Counted from the first letter of the stretch, positions 31,400 through 41,054 are shown. The stretch is DNA of 64,000 nucleotides from Mytilus californianus (GCF_021869535.1 NW_026262741.1:186001-250000), one strand, 5' to 3'. Made by a program: numbers and translations. Notes: a model not told the origin generated them from the letters alone.

Positions 31400-31840
31400 C
31401 AACATCAAAAGTCTAATATGTAGGATAAAGCAAAAATCAAAGAACTATTTGATAGGTGCAAAGAGTGTATTAATTATGTGAATGGTTCTCTAGTAAAACT
31501 ATCTTATGTATGTCCTGCCTGTAAATTTTCTTTCAAAGGGTTTAGCCAGCCTTTTGTTGGAGGAAAGCCAGCTGGAAATTTAAGCATGTCTTCTGCCATT
31601 CTCCTATCTGGATTAATTCATAGTAAAGTACTGAGGATGTACAACTACATGAACATTTCTTGTATCAGTATGAGTATCTATATGAACCACCAAGATTATG
31701 TTCAGGATATTATACAAAGTAGTAGAACTGTTGTACTTGGCGGTGATGGAAGATGTGACACTCCTGGCCATTACGCTAAGTATGGCAGTTACAATATGAT
31801 TGATTAAGATGAGGGAACTGTTGAAGATATTCAATTAGTT
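31400..31840 (+). pseudogene. Kolobok-like transposase fragment
   Basis: The open stretch 31478-31807 and its 5' extension include LSYVCPACKFSFKGFSQPF and VVLGGDGRCDTPGHYAKYGSY. The 'GDGR.D(S/T)PG..AKYG.Y' block is the first-Asp strand of transposases I associate with the Kolobok superfamily. A TAA at about 31805 and loss of the rest make it a fragment. Superfamily assignment is from memory. Confidence 0.55.
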
Positions 31841-32021
31841 CAGATATTTACATTTGTATGCTTTAAAACTAAGTCTTAAAAAAATATTGAAACATTACAC
31901 ATTCTGAAAACCATTGGGAAAATACTGATACACAAATGGAGTATGTTAAAATAATTTCACCATTCATTCGAAAACTCAAACGTTCCGCAAAACTTAATAA
32001 AGATAAAAAAACACTATATAG

Positions 32022-32080
32022 ATATAAGAAGATGTGGTATGAGTGCCAATGAGACAACTCTCCATCCAAGTTTTATAAAA
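32022..32080 (+). repeat. Dispersed repeat fragment
   Basis: AGAAGATGTGGTATGAGTGCCAATGAGACAACTCTCCATCC, nearly identical to 59704-59750. Confidence 0.7.
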
Positions 32081-32361
32081 GTATGCATATTTGTTGTATT
32101 TAGAGTTCAGATGGGTGACAATTCCCAGTTTTCGTAGACGAAAACACATTTCAGTCGTGTTTGTCCCACCATGTTGCACAGACAGAATACAACCGCTAGG
32201 TGTTAAGTGTACAAAATCAGTAAAATAATAAAATGCGTAACTCATTTGAACAATGGTATTCTAATGAAATCGTTAGACCGTTGAATGGAAAAGAAATTGT
32301 CGATTCCGGAAATGAACATATTATGCCGGTTTATTTGTCCATTTGTTCCAACTCTTAAAAA

Positions 32362-32790
32362 ATTGATTGATTAATTGTTGGTTGCTTAACGTCCAGTGGC
32401 AAATATTTCATGCATATTCAGGACGAGAACAAATTAACAATAAATACAAAAGGTAGGTCCTGTAATGTAGGCAGTCCGAGGAGAAGGTCTGGGAAATTTA
32501 GACTGCCACTGGAAAATGAGGCTAAATTGGATAGGGACAGAAATTTTGCCTTGCAACAGGTCACCTACGGACCCCTCAAAGAGTTGTTGCAAGGGTTATT
32601 AACGTGCAGAGAGCGTGGCATGTTCTCTACACGAGGCATCGGATTTAACGTCCCCATTCTGACCGGACGTGGCTGCGTACTTGTACATCCTGCACAGCCA
32701 AACGGACGCCCCACTTTAGCAAGGGTTTTACTGCCGGTCGGAGGAAGACCAATGATGACCATACTTCTAATCCCCATTCACCCTTGGGGC
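32362..32790 (-). mobile_element. SINE-like retroposon, copy 4
   Basis: Minus-orientation full-length copy, more diverged than the others. Flanks show an imperfect duplication (CCAACTCTTAAAAAA before, CCAACCGTTAAAGAA after), consistent with an older insertion. Confidence 0.85.
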
Positions 32791-33493
32791 CAACCGTTAA
32801 AGAACAATCCGGATATTGTCAGTAGTGGATTTCGTGAAATAGGTATTAGTGGCGCTTTGGATGATATTATCTCGAAAACTAACTTCCGGTATGTAAAAGT
32901 CACAAGACGGTTACACTATGACGGGATGCAATATGCTGGAATTTCTTATCGACAACATATTTGTTGAATTTGGAGGTGGACTTTTTCAACATATTGTCGG
33001 TATTCCTATGAGAACGAACTGTGCGCCCCTTCTGGTCGACATATTCTTATTTTCATATCAATCGGAGTTCCTTCAGACATTTGTTAAAAACAAGAAGATC
33101 AAAGAAGCCGTGTCATTTAGTTTCAAATTCAGATACATTGATGATGTAATTTTCATTTACAATCCAAACTGGATCCCATTTAAAATTTCAATCCTGGTAT
33201 CTATGATGGGTTTATTTACAACCACAGGGTCGATGCCGCTGCTGGTGGAGTTTTAATTCCCCGAGAGTATCACCAGCCCAGTAGTCATTACTTCTGTGTT
33301 GACTTGAGTTATCATTCATATGTTCATAATATAAATTAACTCTTAACAATACTTTGAATTTTTGAAATACTAGGGCTTTTCTACCTCAGGAATAGATTTT
33401 CTGAGCTGTAATTGGCAAAACTTTTAGGAATTTGGTACTCAGTGCTCTTCAACTCCGTACTTTATTTGGCCTTTTTAACATTTCTTTATTCGA

Positions 33494-33537
33494 GCGTCAC
33501 TGATGAGTCTTTTGTAGATGAAACGCGCGTCTGGCGT
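33494..33537 (+). ncRNA. Hammerhead ribozyme, unit 1
   Basis: Core CTGATGA (33500-33506) and GAAA (33520-33523). Stem II is GTCT/AGAT (one G-U). Stem III is AC/GT closing GCGC. The cut is after C33531. Stem I is GCGTCA with TGGCGT. The core is intact. Confidence 0.85.
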
Positions 33538-33854
33538 AAATTTAAATTTTCAATCCTGGTATCTATGATGAGCTTGTTTACAACCACTAGGTCGTTGCCA
33601 CTGCTGGTGGAGTTTTAATTCCCCGAGGGTATCACCAGTCCAGTAGTCGGCACTTCTGTGTTGACTTGAGTTATCATTGAAGTGTTCATAATTATAAATA
33701 ACTGTTAACAAAACTTTGAATTTTTGAAATACTAGGGATTTTCTACCTCAGGAAAAGATTGACTTAGCTGTATTTGGCAAAACTTTTAGGAATTTTGGTC
33801 CTCAATGCTCTTCAACTTCGTACTTTTTTGGCCTTTTAACATTTTTTTATTCGA

Positions 33855-33898
33855 GCGTCAGTGCTGAGTCTTTTGAAGACGAAACGTGCGTCTGGCGT
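33855..33898 (+). ncRNA. Hammerhead ribozyme, unit 2, mutated core
   Basis: The sequence reads GTGCTGA where CTGATGA is required; the rest (GTCT/AGAC, GAAAC, GTC) is preserved. Core changes predict loss of self-cleavage. Confidence 0.75.
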
Positions 33899-34285
33899 TA
33901 ATATAAAGTTTCAATCCTGGTATCTATGATGAGTTTATTTATATATCCCCCAAAACTAGAAATTAAAGAAACAAAAGACACGGCTTCCTCCGACTCATTT
34001 TTGAAATTATACCTTGAAATTGTCTTACAGTCATCTCAGTACCAGAATCTATGATATACAAGACGATTTCAATTTATCAATTTCCCCCACCTTATTAGCA
34101 ATATACTAAGTTCATCGGCATATGGGATATACATTTCCCAACTTATTCGGTATTCAAGAGCTTGCAGCTCCTTCTCAGACTTTGTAAAACGTCGCCAATG
34201 TCTGAGCAGAAAGTTGATAAACCAGGGGTATGTCAGAGACCGTCCTTTTTCTTAAAAAAATAAGCGGGAGGTACCAATATCAAGT

Positions 34286-34712
34286 TCCCCAAAGGGTGAC
34301 TGGGGAATAGAAGTATGGTCACCATTGGTCTTCCTCCGACCGGCAGTAAAACCCGTGCTAAAGTGGGGCGTCCGTTTGGCTGTGCGGGATGTACAAATTT
34401 GCAGCCACGTCCGGTCAGAATGGGGACGTTAAATCCGATGCCTCGTGTAAAGAGAGTGCCACGCTCTTTGCACGTTAAGAACCCTTGCAACAACTCTTTA
34501 AGGGATCCGTAGGTGACCTGTTGCTAGGCAAAATTGCTGTCCCTATCCAATTTACCCTCATTTTCCAGTGGCAGTTTAAATTTCCCCGACCTTCTTCCCG
34601 GATGACCTACATTACAGAACCTACCTATTGTATTCATTGTTAATTTGTTCTCGTCCTGAATATGCATGAAATATTTGCCACTGGACGTTAAGCAACCAAC
34701 AATCAATCAATC
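34286..34712 (+). mobile_element. SINE-like retroposon, copy 5
   Basis: Full length with the (AATC)n tail. It has no duplication because its tail abuts an inverted partial copy at 34713. Confidence 0.85.
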
Positions 34713-34878
34713 TTTACACAAGGCATCGGATTGAACGTCCTTATTCTGACCGGACGTGGCTGCAAACTTGATACATCCCACAAAACCAAACGGAAGTCTC
34801 ACTTTGGCAAGCGTTTTGCTGCCGGTCGGGAGAAGACCAAGTGACCATACTTCTATTCCCCCAGTCACCCTTGGGGTA
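34713..34878 (-). mobile_element. Partial inverted SINE copy
   Basis: Reverse complement of the first ~165 bp of the SINE, placed directly after copy 5. The two form a foldback pair and look like a tail-to-inside junction or twin-priming product. Confidence 0.8.
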
Positions 34879-35512
34879 GTCAGCAGTTGAACTAATTTGG
34901 AACGCCATTGTCACGAATCTGCTATAAAGTCTCCGGTCTCTCATGGATCGTCTAAATTTTTTTTTCAAAGTTAGGAGAAAGTGGATATGGAGTTAAAGTG
35001 TGTGTGACACTTGACATACATAATGAATGATTTCAATATGAAAGATGATGCTCCTCCCACGATTTCAGCAAATAAAATATAAAAAAAAGGGATATAATTA
35101 TAGAGAAATGACTTTTGCTGAGTGTAAATTCGCATAGATATTATTCGTGTCTCGGCATTTGTACATCTAACATTCATGTACTGTACTTATAATATATTAT
35201 GATGATACATTAGATGTTGTTTTATATCTCATGATTTATTTACGAAATATTCGAAGTAAATCCAACCTAGTGACGTCATGGTTGGAATGCCACACTACGT
35301 AGAAGCAGGGATATCCTTAACTCATCGTTTAAATCACTCACACAAAATTGTGTATGATTTTTAAAATCGGTATTTATTTAAACATAATTATTTACTTTTC
35401 TAAGTGTGTGTTGTAGATGATTCAAACATCAATGCTTTAATTTGTAGGTCAACCTTTGCGGTAAACCATGGGAAATATTGGATTGGGGAGAGAAACAGTA
35501 TAGGTGATTGTT
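34879..35512. other. Non-coding stretch
   Basis: No gene recognised on either strand. Confidence 0.4.
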
Positions 35513-35525
35513 TGTTTTGTTGGGA

Positions 35526-35950
35526 TGCCCCAAGGGTGACTGGGGAATAGAAGTATGGTCACCATTGGTCTTCCTCCGACCGGCGGTAAAACCCTCGTCA
35601 AAGTGGGGCGTCCGTTTGGCTGTGCGGGATGTACAAATTTGCAGCCACGTCCGGTCAGAATGGGGACGTTAAATCCGATGCCTCGTGTAAAGAGAGTGCC
35701 ACGCTCTTTGCACGTTAAGAACCCTTGCAACAACTCTTTGAGGGGTCCGTAGGTGACCTGTTGCAAGGCTAAATTTCTGTCCCTATCCAATATACCCTCA
35801 TTTCCCGTGGCAGTCTAAATTTCTCCGACCTTAATCCCTTAATCTATTACAGAACCTACCCATTGTATTTATTGTGAACTTGTTCTCGTCCTGAATATGC
35901 ATGAAATATTTGCCACTGGACGGTAAGCAACCAACAATCAATCAATCAAT
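35526..35950 (+). mobile_element. SINE-like retroposon, copy 6
   Basis: Full length, with a perfect 13-bp duplication TGTTTTGTTGGGA at 35513-35525 and 35951-35963. Confidence 0.93.
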
Positions 35951-35963
35951 TGTTTTGTTGGGA

Positions 35964-36944
35964 AATATTCTTGTTATATAAATTTCTAAATTTCAAAAAC
36001 TGCCCAATTTCTCCCCAGAGATGGAATTTGATGTCTCTAATGATAATACGATACAAAAAATTACGATTCCTACATTCATCAACATATTTTTTATTGAAAC
36101 TGTAAATATTTGCCCACTAAACTATTCTCATCTGCATTGGTCTGATCTGTTTTACTAAATTTTCACATTTCAAGTGATTAGAGGATCCGGTAAAAATGTT
36201 GACTTTGGACGGATGAACAGAGGTAATTCAGTGTGCCAAATTCCCTTTGATAACAAGAGGTATAAATATGACATATCAACTGGGTATGGGTATACGTTCA
36301 AATATATTGTTTCATTTTGTAACTTCACAATAATCCTCCACCCTTTCTGGGGGTTATAAAAATATGCTGAACTGAAAAAAAGTTTTACCTATGACTATTT
36401 TATAAAAAAAACTCATGAATTATGAGTTTCATTTTCAGGTCTCATTATTGGTCTGAAGGGAACCCACATTTGTGATTTCCATCCGACACAAGGGGCAAAG
36501 CTGACCCAAAGATTGTACTCTTCTACAACATAAAAAGTCATATTTGAAACCATTTAGTTTGTATGAGCTACGTTTGTATTTGGACCAAGTTAAAATATTC
36601 CGATGATTTGTTACGGACGGACGGACAAATTGCTCACTATAGGAGTACCCTAATAAAATCTGTATGTAGATCGGTTGTTATTGGTATTTTGCAAACGTAT
36701 TTGGCTTGTTCTCTGCATTGTGTTGTTTGCTTCTGGAGTTATATTTAATTTTCTGGTGAATTTGATATATACTGGAGATTACATTTCAATTTTGTTCATT
36801 GCTTTCATTAAGAAAATATTCTATGTTCATCAGTTATTGTCATTTATATTTCGCACTTTATAAATTACTTATATGCAGTTGGTTGGCTTATTTTCTTAAT
36901 TGTTTAAAAGGCATGTTAATTGTGTTTTACACGTATATTATTTA
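35964..36944. other. Non-coding stretch
   Basis: No gene supported. The ORFs at 36174, 36563 and 36675 have no motif. Confidence 0.4.
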
Positions 36945-36947
36945 CTG

Positions 36948-36985
36948 AAGGAAGACCTAGTGACCATATTTTTATTACTCATTAT
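36948..36985 (-). mobile_element. SINE head scrap at the Rep truncation point
   Basis: GGAAGACCTAGTGACCATAT resembles the reverse complement of the SINE head (TATGGTCACCATTGGTCTTCC). The Rep reading frame ends within or beside it. Confidence 0.55.
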
Positions 36986-37937
36986 TCGTGAAACAGTGAG
37001 CTAAATCTGTCTTCTTACCACTTTCCAAACAAATACAATCTCTATACAACTGTATATACTTGGCAAGAAATGTTTTTCCTTCACCACCAACTGCATCATA
37101 AATCCATAACACTTTACGATCATCCTGTGTATCTAACAATCTCAATGTCTCTATTTGCCAATCAAATAAAATACAATTCTGAATATCATACAACTGTTTG
37201 TCTTCTTCGTGCTCCCTATGAAATACAGCAAATTGGCTATCAAAAATCTTCTTATCAATGTAACTTAAATAGCAATAAGGTGGTAAGGTTGGCATAATCT
37301 TAGACCACTTCATAGCACAACAATAAGATTTACAGATAGTACCTAGCCAGTCTTTGTCCACACCACAGACAACAGAGCGATAGTCCTCTTTGGTGATATA
37401 TTTAACCCAGTCTTTAATCTTCTTCGGAGACTGGACATCCGTGTAACCCGGGCACTGAAGTTGGATAACCCAAAGATTTTGGAACTCTTCAAAGTTGTAC
37501 GGGTCTTTAGTTTTGACATAGGCGTGTGAGTGTGAGTTAGGCAAATAACCCCCTCCTGCTTCATTACTAATAACCAACCCAATAATCTCTTCATTGGTGA
37601 ATTCCATTCGTGGGCTGAGGAGTCTCTGGGAAACGCGGTATTTAACTGGATACGGGAACGTAAGGGCGAAGTTCTGACCACGCTTCTCACCGGGTAAATG
37701 TCGTTCATCTCCATCAACAGGTTCAGCTGGGACACCTCTCGGTTCACGGCCTGTACTGCTATGCGGTACCATACCTCCAACTCTATGGTCAACAGGAACC
37801 ATTTGTCGGCTAGAGTAATTTCTGCAGGCATTGGTCTTCTGATGTTTGGCTAATGACTTTCTATTTAACCACTTCTGACAACTGGAACACTTAACTTTAA
37901 CTTCTTCCCTCTTTTTCTTTTCTGGAATTTTCGGCAT
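36975..37937 (-). CDS. rep: CRESS-DNA virus-type replication protein (Rep), C-terminally truncated
   Basis: Start chosen at ATG 37937 (320 codons); a further 27 in-frame codons upstream run through the origin hairpin and are unlikely to be coding. From the N-terminus: a C2HC finger-like CSSCQKWLNRKS...H...C (C17, C20, H32, C38); FALTF (motif I) near residue 90; HSHAYVKTK, the HUH motif (H136, H138); KYITKED with the likely nicking Tyr 180 (motif III YxxK); then a helicase domain with Walker A GGEGKTFLAKY (residues 284-294). The frame ends about 26 residues later, before Walker B, where SINE-like sequence begins. Rep nicks the origin and drives rolling-circle replication of small circular ssDNA genomes. 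No capsid gene is visible. An unbroken 320 codons suggests recent integration or selection. Confidence 0.88.
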   Translation of the reverse strand: MPKIPEKKKREEVKVKCSSCQKWLNRKSLAKHQKTNACRNYSSRQMVPVDHRVGGMVPHSSTGREPRGVPAEPVDGDERHLPGEKRGQNFALTFPYPVKYRVSQRLLSPRMEFTNEEIIGLVISNEAGGGYLPNSHSHAYVKTKDPYNFEEFQNLWVIQLQCPGYTDVQSPKKIKDWVKYITKEDYRSVVCGVDKDWLGTICKSYCCAMKWSKIMPTLPPYCYLSYIDKKIFDSQFAVFHREHEEDKQLYDIQNCILFDWQIETLRLLDTQDDRKVLWIYDAVGGEGKTFLAKYIQLYRDCICLESGKKTDLAHCFTNNE

Positions 37938-37964
37938 ATGTGCGGCTAAATGTGCGGCTCCTAG

Positions 37965-37996
37965 CGGCTGGCACTGTAATACTAGTAAGCCAGCCG
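37965..37996 (-). promoter_or_regulatory. CRESS-type replication origin stem-loop
   Basis: Perfect 8-bp stem CGGCTGGC (37965-37972) with GCCAGCCG (37989-37996) and a 16-nt loop. On the Rep coding strand the loop contains TAGTATTAC (37984-37976), the circovirus/geminivirus-type nonanucleotide nicked by Rep. It lies 28 bp upstream of the Rep ATG. A TATA-like TATATAAT (minus, about 38005-38012) lies beside it. Confidence 0.9.
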
Positions 37997-38115
37997 GCCG
38001 CACATTATATACGGGCAAATTTTCCAGAATTTTCGAAAGGTGTGAAAAACAATTAGACTGCGCATCGGATTGAGTGTGTACATACTATTCTATTGGTTAA
38101 AAAAAAAATTTTGAT

Positions 38116-38169
38116 TGGTTAAAAAATTATAACCAATGAAAAAATTTCACACCTCTGAAAAGGTGTGAA
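38116..38169. promoter_or_regulatory. Two adjacent inverted repeats near the origin
   Basis: TTCACACCT (38146-38154) pairs with AGGTGTGAA (38161-38169) across CTGAAA. ATTGGTT...AACCAAT forms a second hairpin just before it (about 38115-38137). A further AGGTGTGAA copy lies at about 38039-38047. Confidence 0.7.
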
Positions 38170-38194
38170 GAGAACAATAAGGGATCTCAGGTAA

Positions 38195-38390
38195 AATATC
38201 GATTCCGATAAAAGAGAACCGTAAGGGAGAAATGAATATCGATTCCGAAAAAGAGAACCGTAAGGGAGAAATAAATATCGATTCCGAAAAAGAGAACCGT
38301 AAGGGAGAAATGAATATCGATTCCGAAAAAGAGAACCGTAAGGGAGAAATGAATATCGATTCCGATAGAGAACCGTAAGGGATACTCAGT
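38195..38390. repeat. Iteron-like tandem repeat, five 39-bp units
   Basis: Units begin AATATCGATTCCGA and contain GAGAACCGTAAGGGA. Starts are at 38195, 38235, 38274, 38313 and 38352. A half unit (GAGAACAATAAGGGA) precedes the first. It lies about 200 bp from the origin hairpin. Iterons near Rep origins are Rep-binding sites in CRESS viruses; function here is inferred. Confidence 0.9.
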
Positions 38391-38410
38391 TCCGACTAAG
38401 GGGAGGTAAA

Positions 38411-38425
38411 AGACTGAGTCTCAGT
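38411..38425. repeat. Perfect 15-bp palindrome
   Basis: GACTGAG-T-CTCAGTC, immediately before the truncated SINE; possibly a junction or end feature of the viral segment. Confidence 0.6.
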
Positions 38426-38428
38426 CAG

Positions 38429-38772
38429 TCCGTTTGGCTGTGCGGGATGTACAAATTTGCAGCCACGTCCGGTCAGAATGGGGACGTTAAATCCGATGCC
38501 TCGTGTAAAGAGAGTGCCACGCGCTTTGCACGTTAAGAACCCTTGCAACAACTTTTTGAGGGGTCCGTAGGTGACCTGCTGCAAGGCTAAATTTCTGTTC
38601 CTATCCAATATACCCTCATTTCCCGTGGTAGTCTAAATTTCTCCGACCTTAATCCCGGACGCCGCTATTACAGAACCTACCTATTGTATTTATTGGTAAT
38701 TTGTTCTCGTCCTGAATATGCATGAAATATTTGCCACTGGACGTTAAGCAACCAACAATCAATCAATCAATC
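38429..38772 (+). mobile_element. SINE-like retroposon, copy 7, 5'-truncated
   Basis: Begins about 80 bp into the consensus at GTCCGTTTGGCTGTGCGGG and ends in AATCAATCAATC. No clear duplication. It borders the CRESS-like segment. Confidence 0.88.
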
Positions 38773-39864
38773 TTCTAGCAACATTTTTGATTTTTGCTTT
38801 TAGTTCAACTGTAATTATATCATCTTTTGAATATCCAAAGCGTGAAACTTCTCTCCTTCATCATTTATATTGTCAGTGTTTTTTGTTTGGCTTACTTTCT
38901 TTCAATACAACAAGTTCACTGGTGTCGTTCAAATTAAATTATAATGCATCCTTAAATGATGTTGTCTGGATATTTTGCAAAATTACTTCATCTCAAGCAT
39001 GGAAGTAATCAAAAATATCCTTGTTCGAGACCTTTAAAACCTTTTCTCCAGTCGCATCGTAAATAGACATTACTAAAACATTTTTGTTGAGTTTTTTGTC
39101 TTTAAATGTAATAGCACATTGAAATAATGAAAAAAGTGGCAATGTCTTTGCCTTTACCTGCCGCTGTCTTATTGATAATTTTACTACCTTGTACAGTAAA
39201 TTTTACCCTTTTATTAGAAGTTGTATTAGATGTTACCTTAAATCGGTCATTTTTCTTAATAATATTATCTGTCATTTTCTCTATAAATAACTGAATTACA
39301 TTTTGCAAGATTCAACCATTTTTTATTAAGATCATGTATTAGATGTTATTTTAAATCAACCATGTTTTATCGATAACTGTTTTATATGAAATATTCAATC
39401 GGCCACTTCTATTTACTGATCATTGTATTTTATTTTACAACATTGTCAACCACTTTTTATAGATAACTGTATTAGATGTAACGTAAACAATGTCCGTCTT
39501 GTTGCCAGAGAACGTTTTCCCAGCAGAAGAGAGGCATCCAATACTACCAGGGGATGGTCCTTAAACTAAAACTGAGGGAAACACATCAAATATAAGAGGA
39601 AAATAACTACGACACAACAGAAACACAACATTAAAATATAACACACACACAGAAACGAACTATAATATAACAATGGCCATTTTCCTGACTTGGTACAGGT
39701 TGGTTGGGTGGGTTGAACCTGGTTTTGTGGCATGCCAAACCTACCGCTTTTATTGCAATGTTAAATATAACATTAAATGCCAACATTACATGATAGGACT
39801 ATAAAATAAATAAATGGGAGAACGTTAGGACAGAGAAACACACGAATAATAGCTAACAAAAGGT
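38773..39864. other. Stretch with a decayed minus-strand coding remnant
   Basis: The minus strand from about 39310 to 38790 has broken coding-like text, including MTDNIIKKNDRFKVTSN, SIYDATGEKVLKVSNKDIFDY and SKDDIITVELKAKIKNVARR, divided by stops. I cannot identify it. 39310-39864 shows nothing. Confidence 0.35.
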
Positions 39865-40035
39865 GCCAGGTTTAAAATTTAATACGCCAGACGCGCGTTT
39901 CGTCCACAAAAGACCAGTGACGCTCTGATGAAAAAAGTTCGAAAGCCAAAAAAAAAGGTACAAAGTTGAAGAGCATTGAGGACCAAAAGTTCCAAAAAGT
40001 TATTCCCAATACGGCTAGGGTTTTCTGCCTGGAAT
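39865..40035 (-). mobile_element. Decayed hammerhead-element copy
   Basis: Minus-strand copy of the same element as 11490-11875. The ribozyme region (39879-39925) keeps GTCTGGCG, GAAAC and stem II but lacks four bases (ATGA) of CTGATGA, so it is inactive. Confidence 0.8.
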
Positions 40036-40329
40036 AAGAACATCCTTATTATTTACAATAATTCATACTTTTGCAAGCAGTATTTTTTTTATAAAATGAC
40101 TATATAATAAATATAAATGATAAAACCGGTGACTAACTACAAAATAAAAACGGATAGATAAATAGCCTAAACAGTCGGAAAGCAAGCCCTTAGAAACGTC
40201 CGTTGTTGCTACTTTCTTAAGACAACAATGGGACTGATATTAAAGCCTGCCATTCTGAAATTGCGTTAATTTCGCGGAAAAATAATTTGGCGGCAGTTTG
40301 GACATTGTTCTATTTTCTGTTACATACTT

Positions 40330-40583
40330 GCCTCTCTTTGCTACTTTTTTACAATTGGACCATTTATCCTTAACCTCTTTGGGAGTTCTGATGGCAACTT
40401 CTAAGGCACTTGTCTGATGAGCAATGATTTGCCAAATGTCTGCCTTTTTTTTGTTATTGTGTTGGTTTGCTTTGAATTCAAAATAATATAATATTTCTCA
40501 ACCAAATGTTGAACTTTCAGTTCCTCATCTTTGCTGAAATTAGGTTTTTTTAGCCTTTTTTGTCTGAGGTGTGTTTCTGCCAT
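40330..40583 (-). pseudogene. Myb/SANT-like DNA-binding domain remnant
   Basis: Starts MAETHLRQKRLKKPNFSKDEE and continues LVEKYYIILNSKQTN. After a frame change it reads EVKDKWSNCKKVAKRG. This is the trihelix/Myb-SANT domain that accompanies PIF/Harbinger transposons and many multi-copy genes. A frameshift at about 40410 breaks it. Confidence 0.6.
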
Positions 40584-40639
40584 ATTGATTTCTTGCTGTC
40601 ACAGGAAATAATACATTGGAATAATGCATTGTGGGAACA

Positions 40640-40750
40640 TAAATCATCAGTTAAATTTAACCGCTGGATAAAATTCTTTTAACCAACGGTTAAATGATTT
40701 AACCCTGGGTTATATTTAACAGAGGGTGAAATTTAACCAAGTGATGAACA
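40640..40750. other. Palindrome-rich TTAAAC/GGTTAA patch
   Basis: Several inverted short words (AACCGCTGG, CCAACGGTTAA, AACCCTGGGTT) cluster here. Purpose unknown; possibly a transposon end related to the neighbouring Myb/SANT remnant. Confidence 0.3.
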
Positions 40751-40886
40751 ACCGATGAGTTATAAATAGTGACAGCATACTGATGCACAAAAGTAACTAC
40801 TATTGGTAATTATATTTATTATATAAGTTATTAGGGTTGGTCTCCTAAGCAGACACCACAAATCTTCTCTTTCTCTTGTGAGTAGG

Positions 40887-41054
40887 TTTATCAATTCGTA
40901 TTTGGCACAATCAGCGTGAAATAAAAAATGAGCAATATCCGCAACTGGTGTAGATTCTTTAAAAAAATTGTTTATCAATTCGTATTTGGCACAATCAGCG
41001 TGAAACAAAAAATGAGCAATATCCGCAACTGGTGTAGATTCTTTAAAAAAAATA
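40887..41054. repeat. 84-bp tandem duplication
   Basis: TTTATCAATTCGTATTTGGC starts at 40887 and 40971; the two units differ by very few bases, so the duplication is recent. Confidence 0.92.

Larger units (their letters stand above)
33178..33945 (+). mobile_element. Tandem hammerhead retroelement (2.2 units of 361 bp)
   Basis: Unit 1 covers about 33178-33531 and unit 2 covers 33532-33892; a ~50-bp start of a third follows. Each starts just after the ribozyme cleavage position with TTTCAATCCTGGTATCTATG. Each contains GCTGCTGGTGGAGTTTTAAT or a close variant and ends in a hammerhead. The distance between cut positions C33531 and C33892 is 361 bp. Head-to-tail dimers are the expected arrangement of elements that propagate through ribozyme-processed (circular) RNA. 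Confidence 0.85.
32885..34240 (+). pseudogene. Penelope-like reverse transcriptase, interrupted
   Basis: Two collinear pieces. 32885-33172 has MLEFLIDNIFVEFGG, VGIPMRTNCAPLLVDIF and FRYIDDVIFI (RT motif C, IDD). 33955-34240 resumes with PPKLEIKETKDTASS and SSAYGIYISQLIRYSRAC. Between them is the hammerhead array 33178-33945. Gly to Arg in GIPM(G)TNCAP and later stops show decay. The same domain arrangement is intact at 43412-44614. Confidence 0.8.

Noticed and set aside
38040-38080. TAGTATGTAC on the minus strand as an alternative nicking site
   Set aside because: Does not match the nonanucleotide and is not in a stem-loop; the site at 37976-37984 is exact and in a perfect hairpin.
38195-38390. 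Possible CRISPR array
   Set aside because: The 39-bp units are contiguous with no spacers, and the sequence is eukaryotic; it is a tandem repeat next to a Rep origin.
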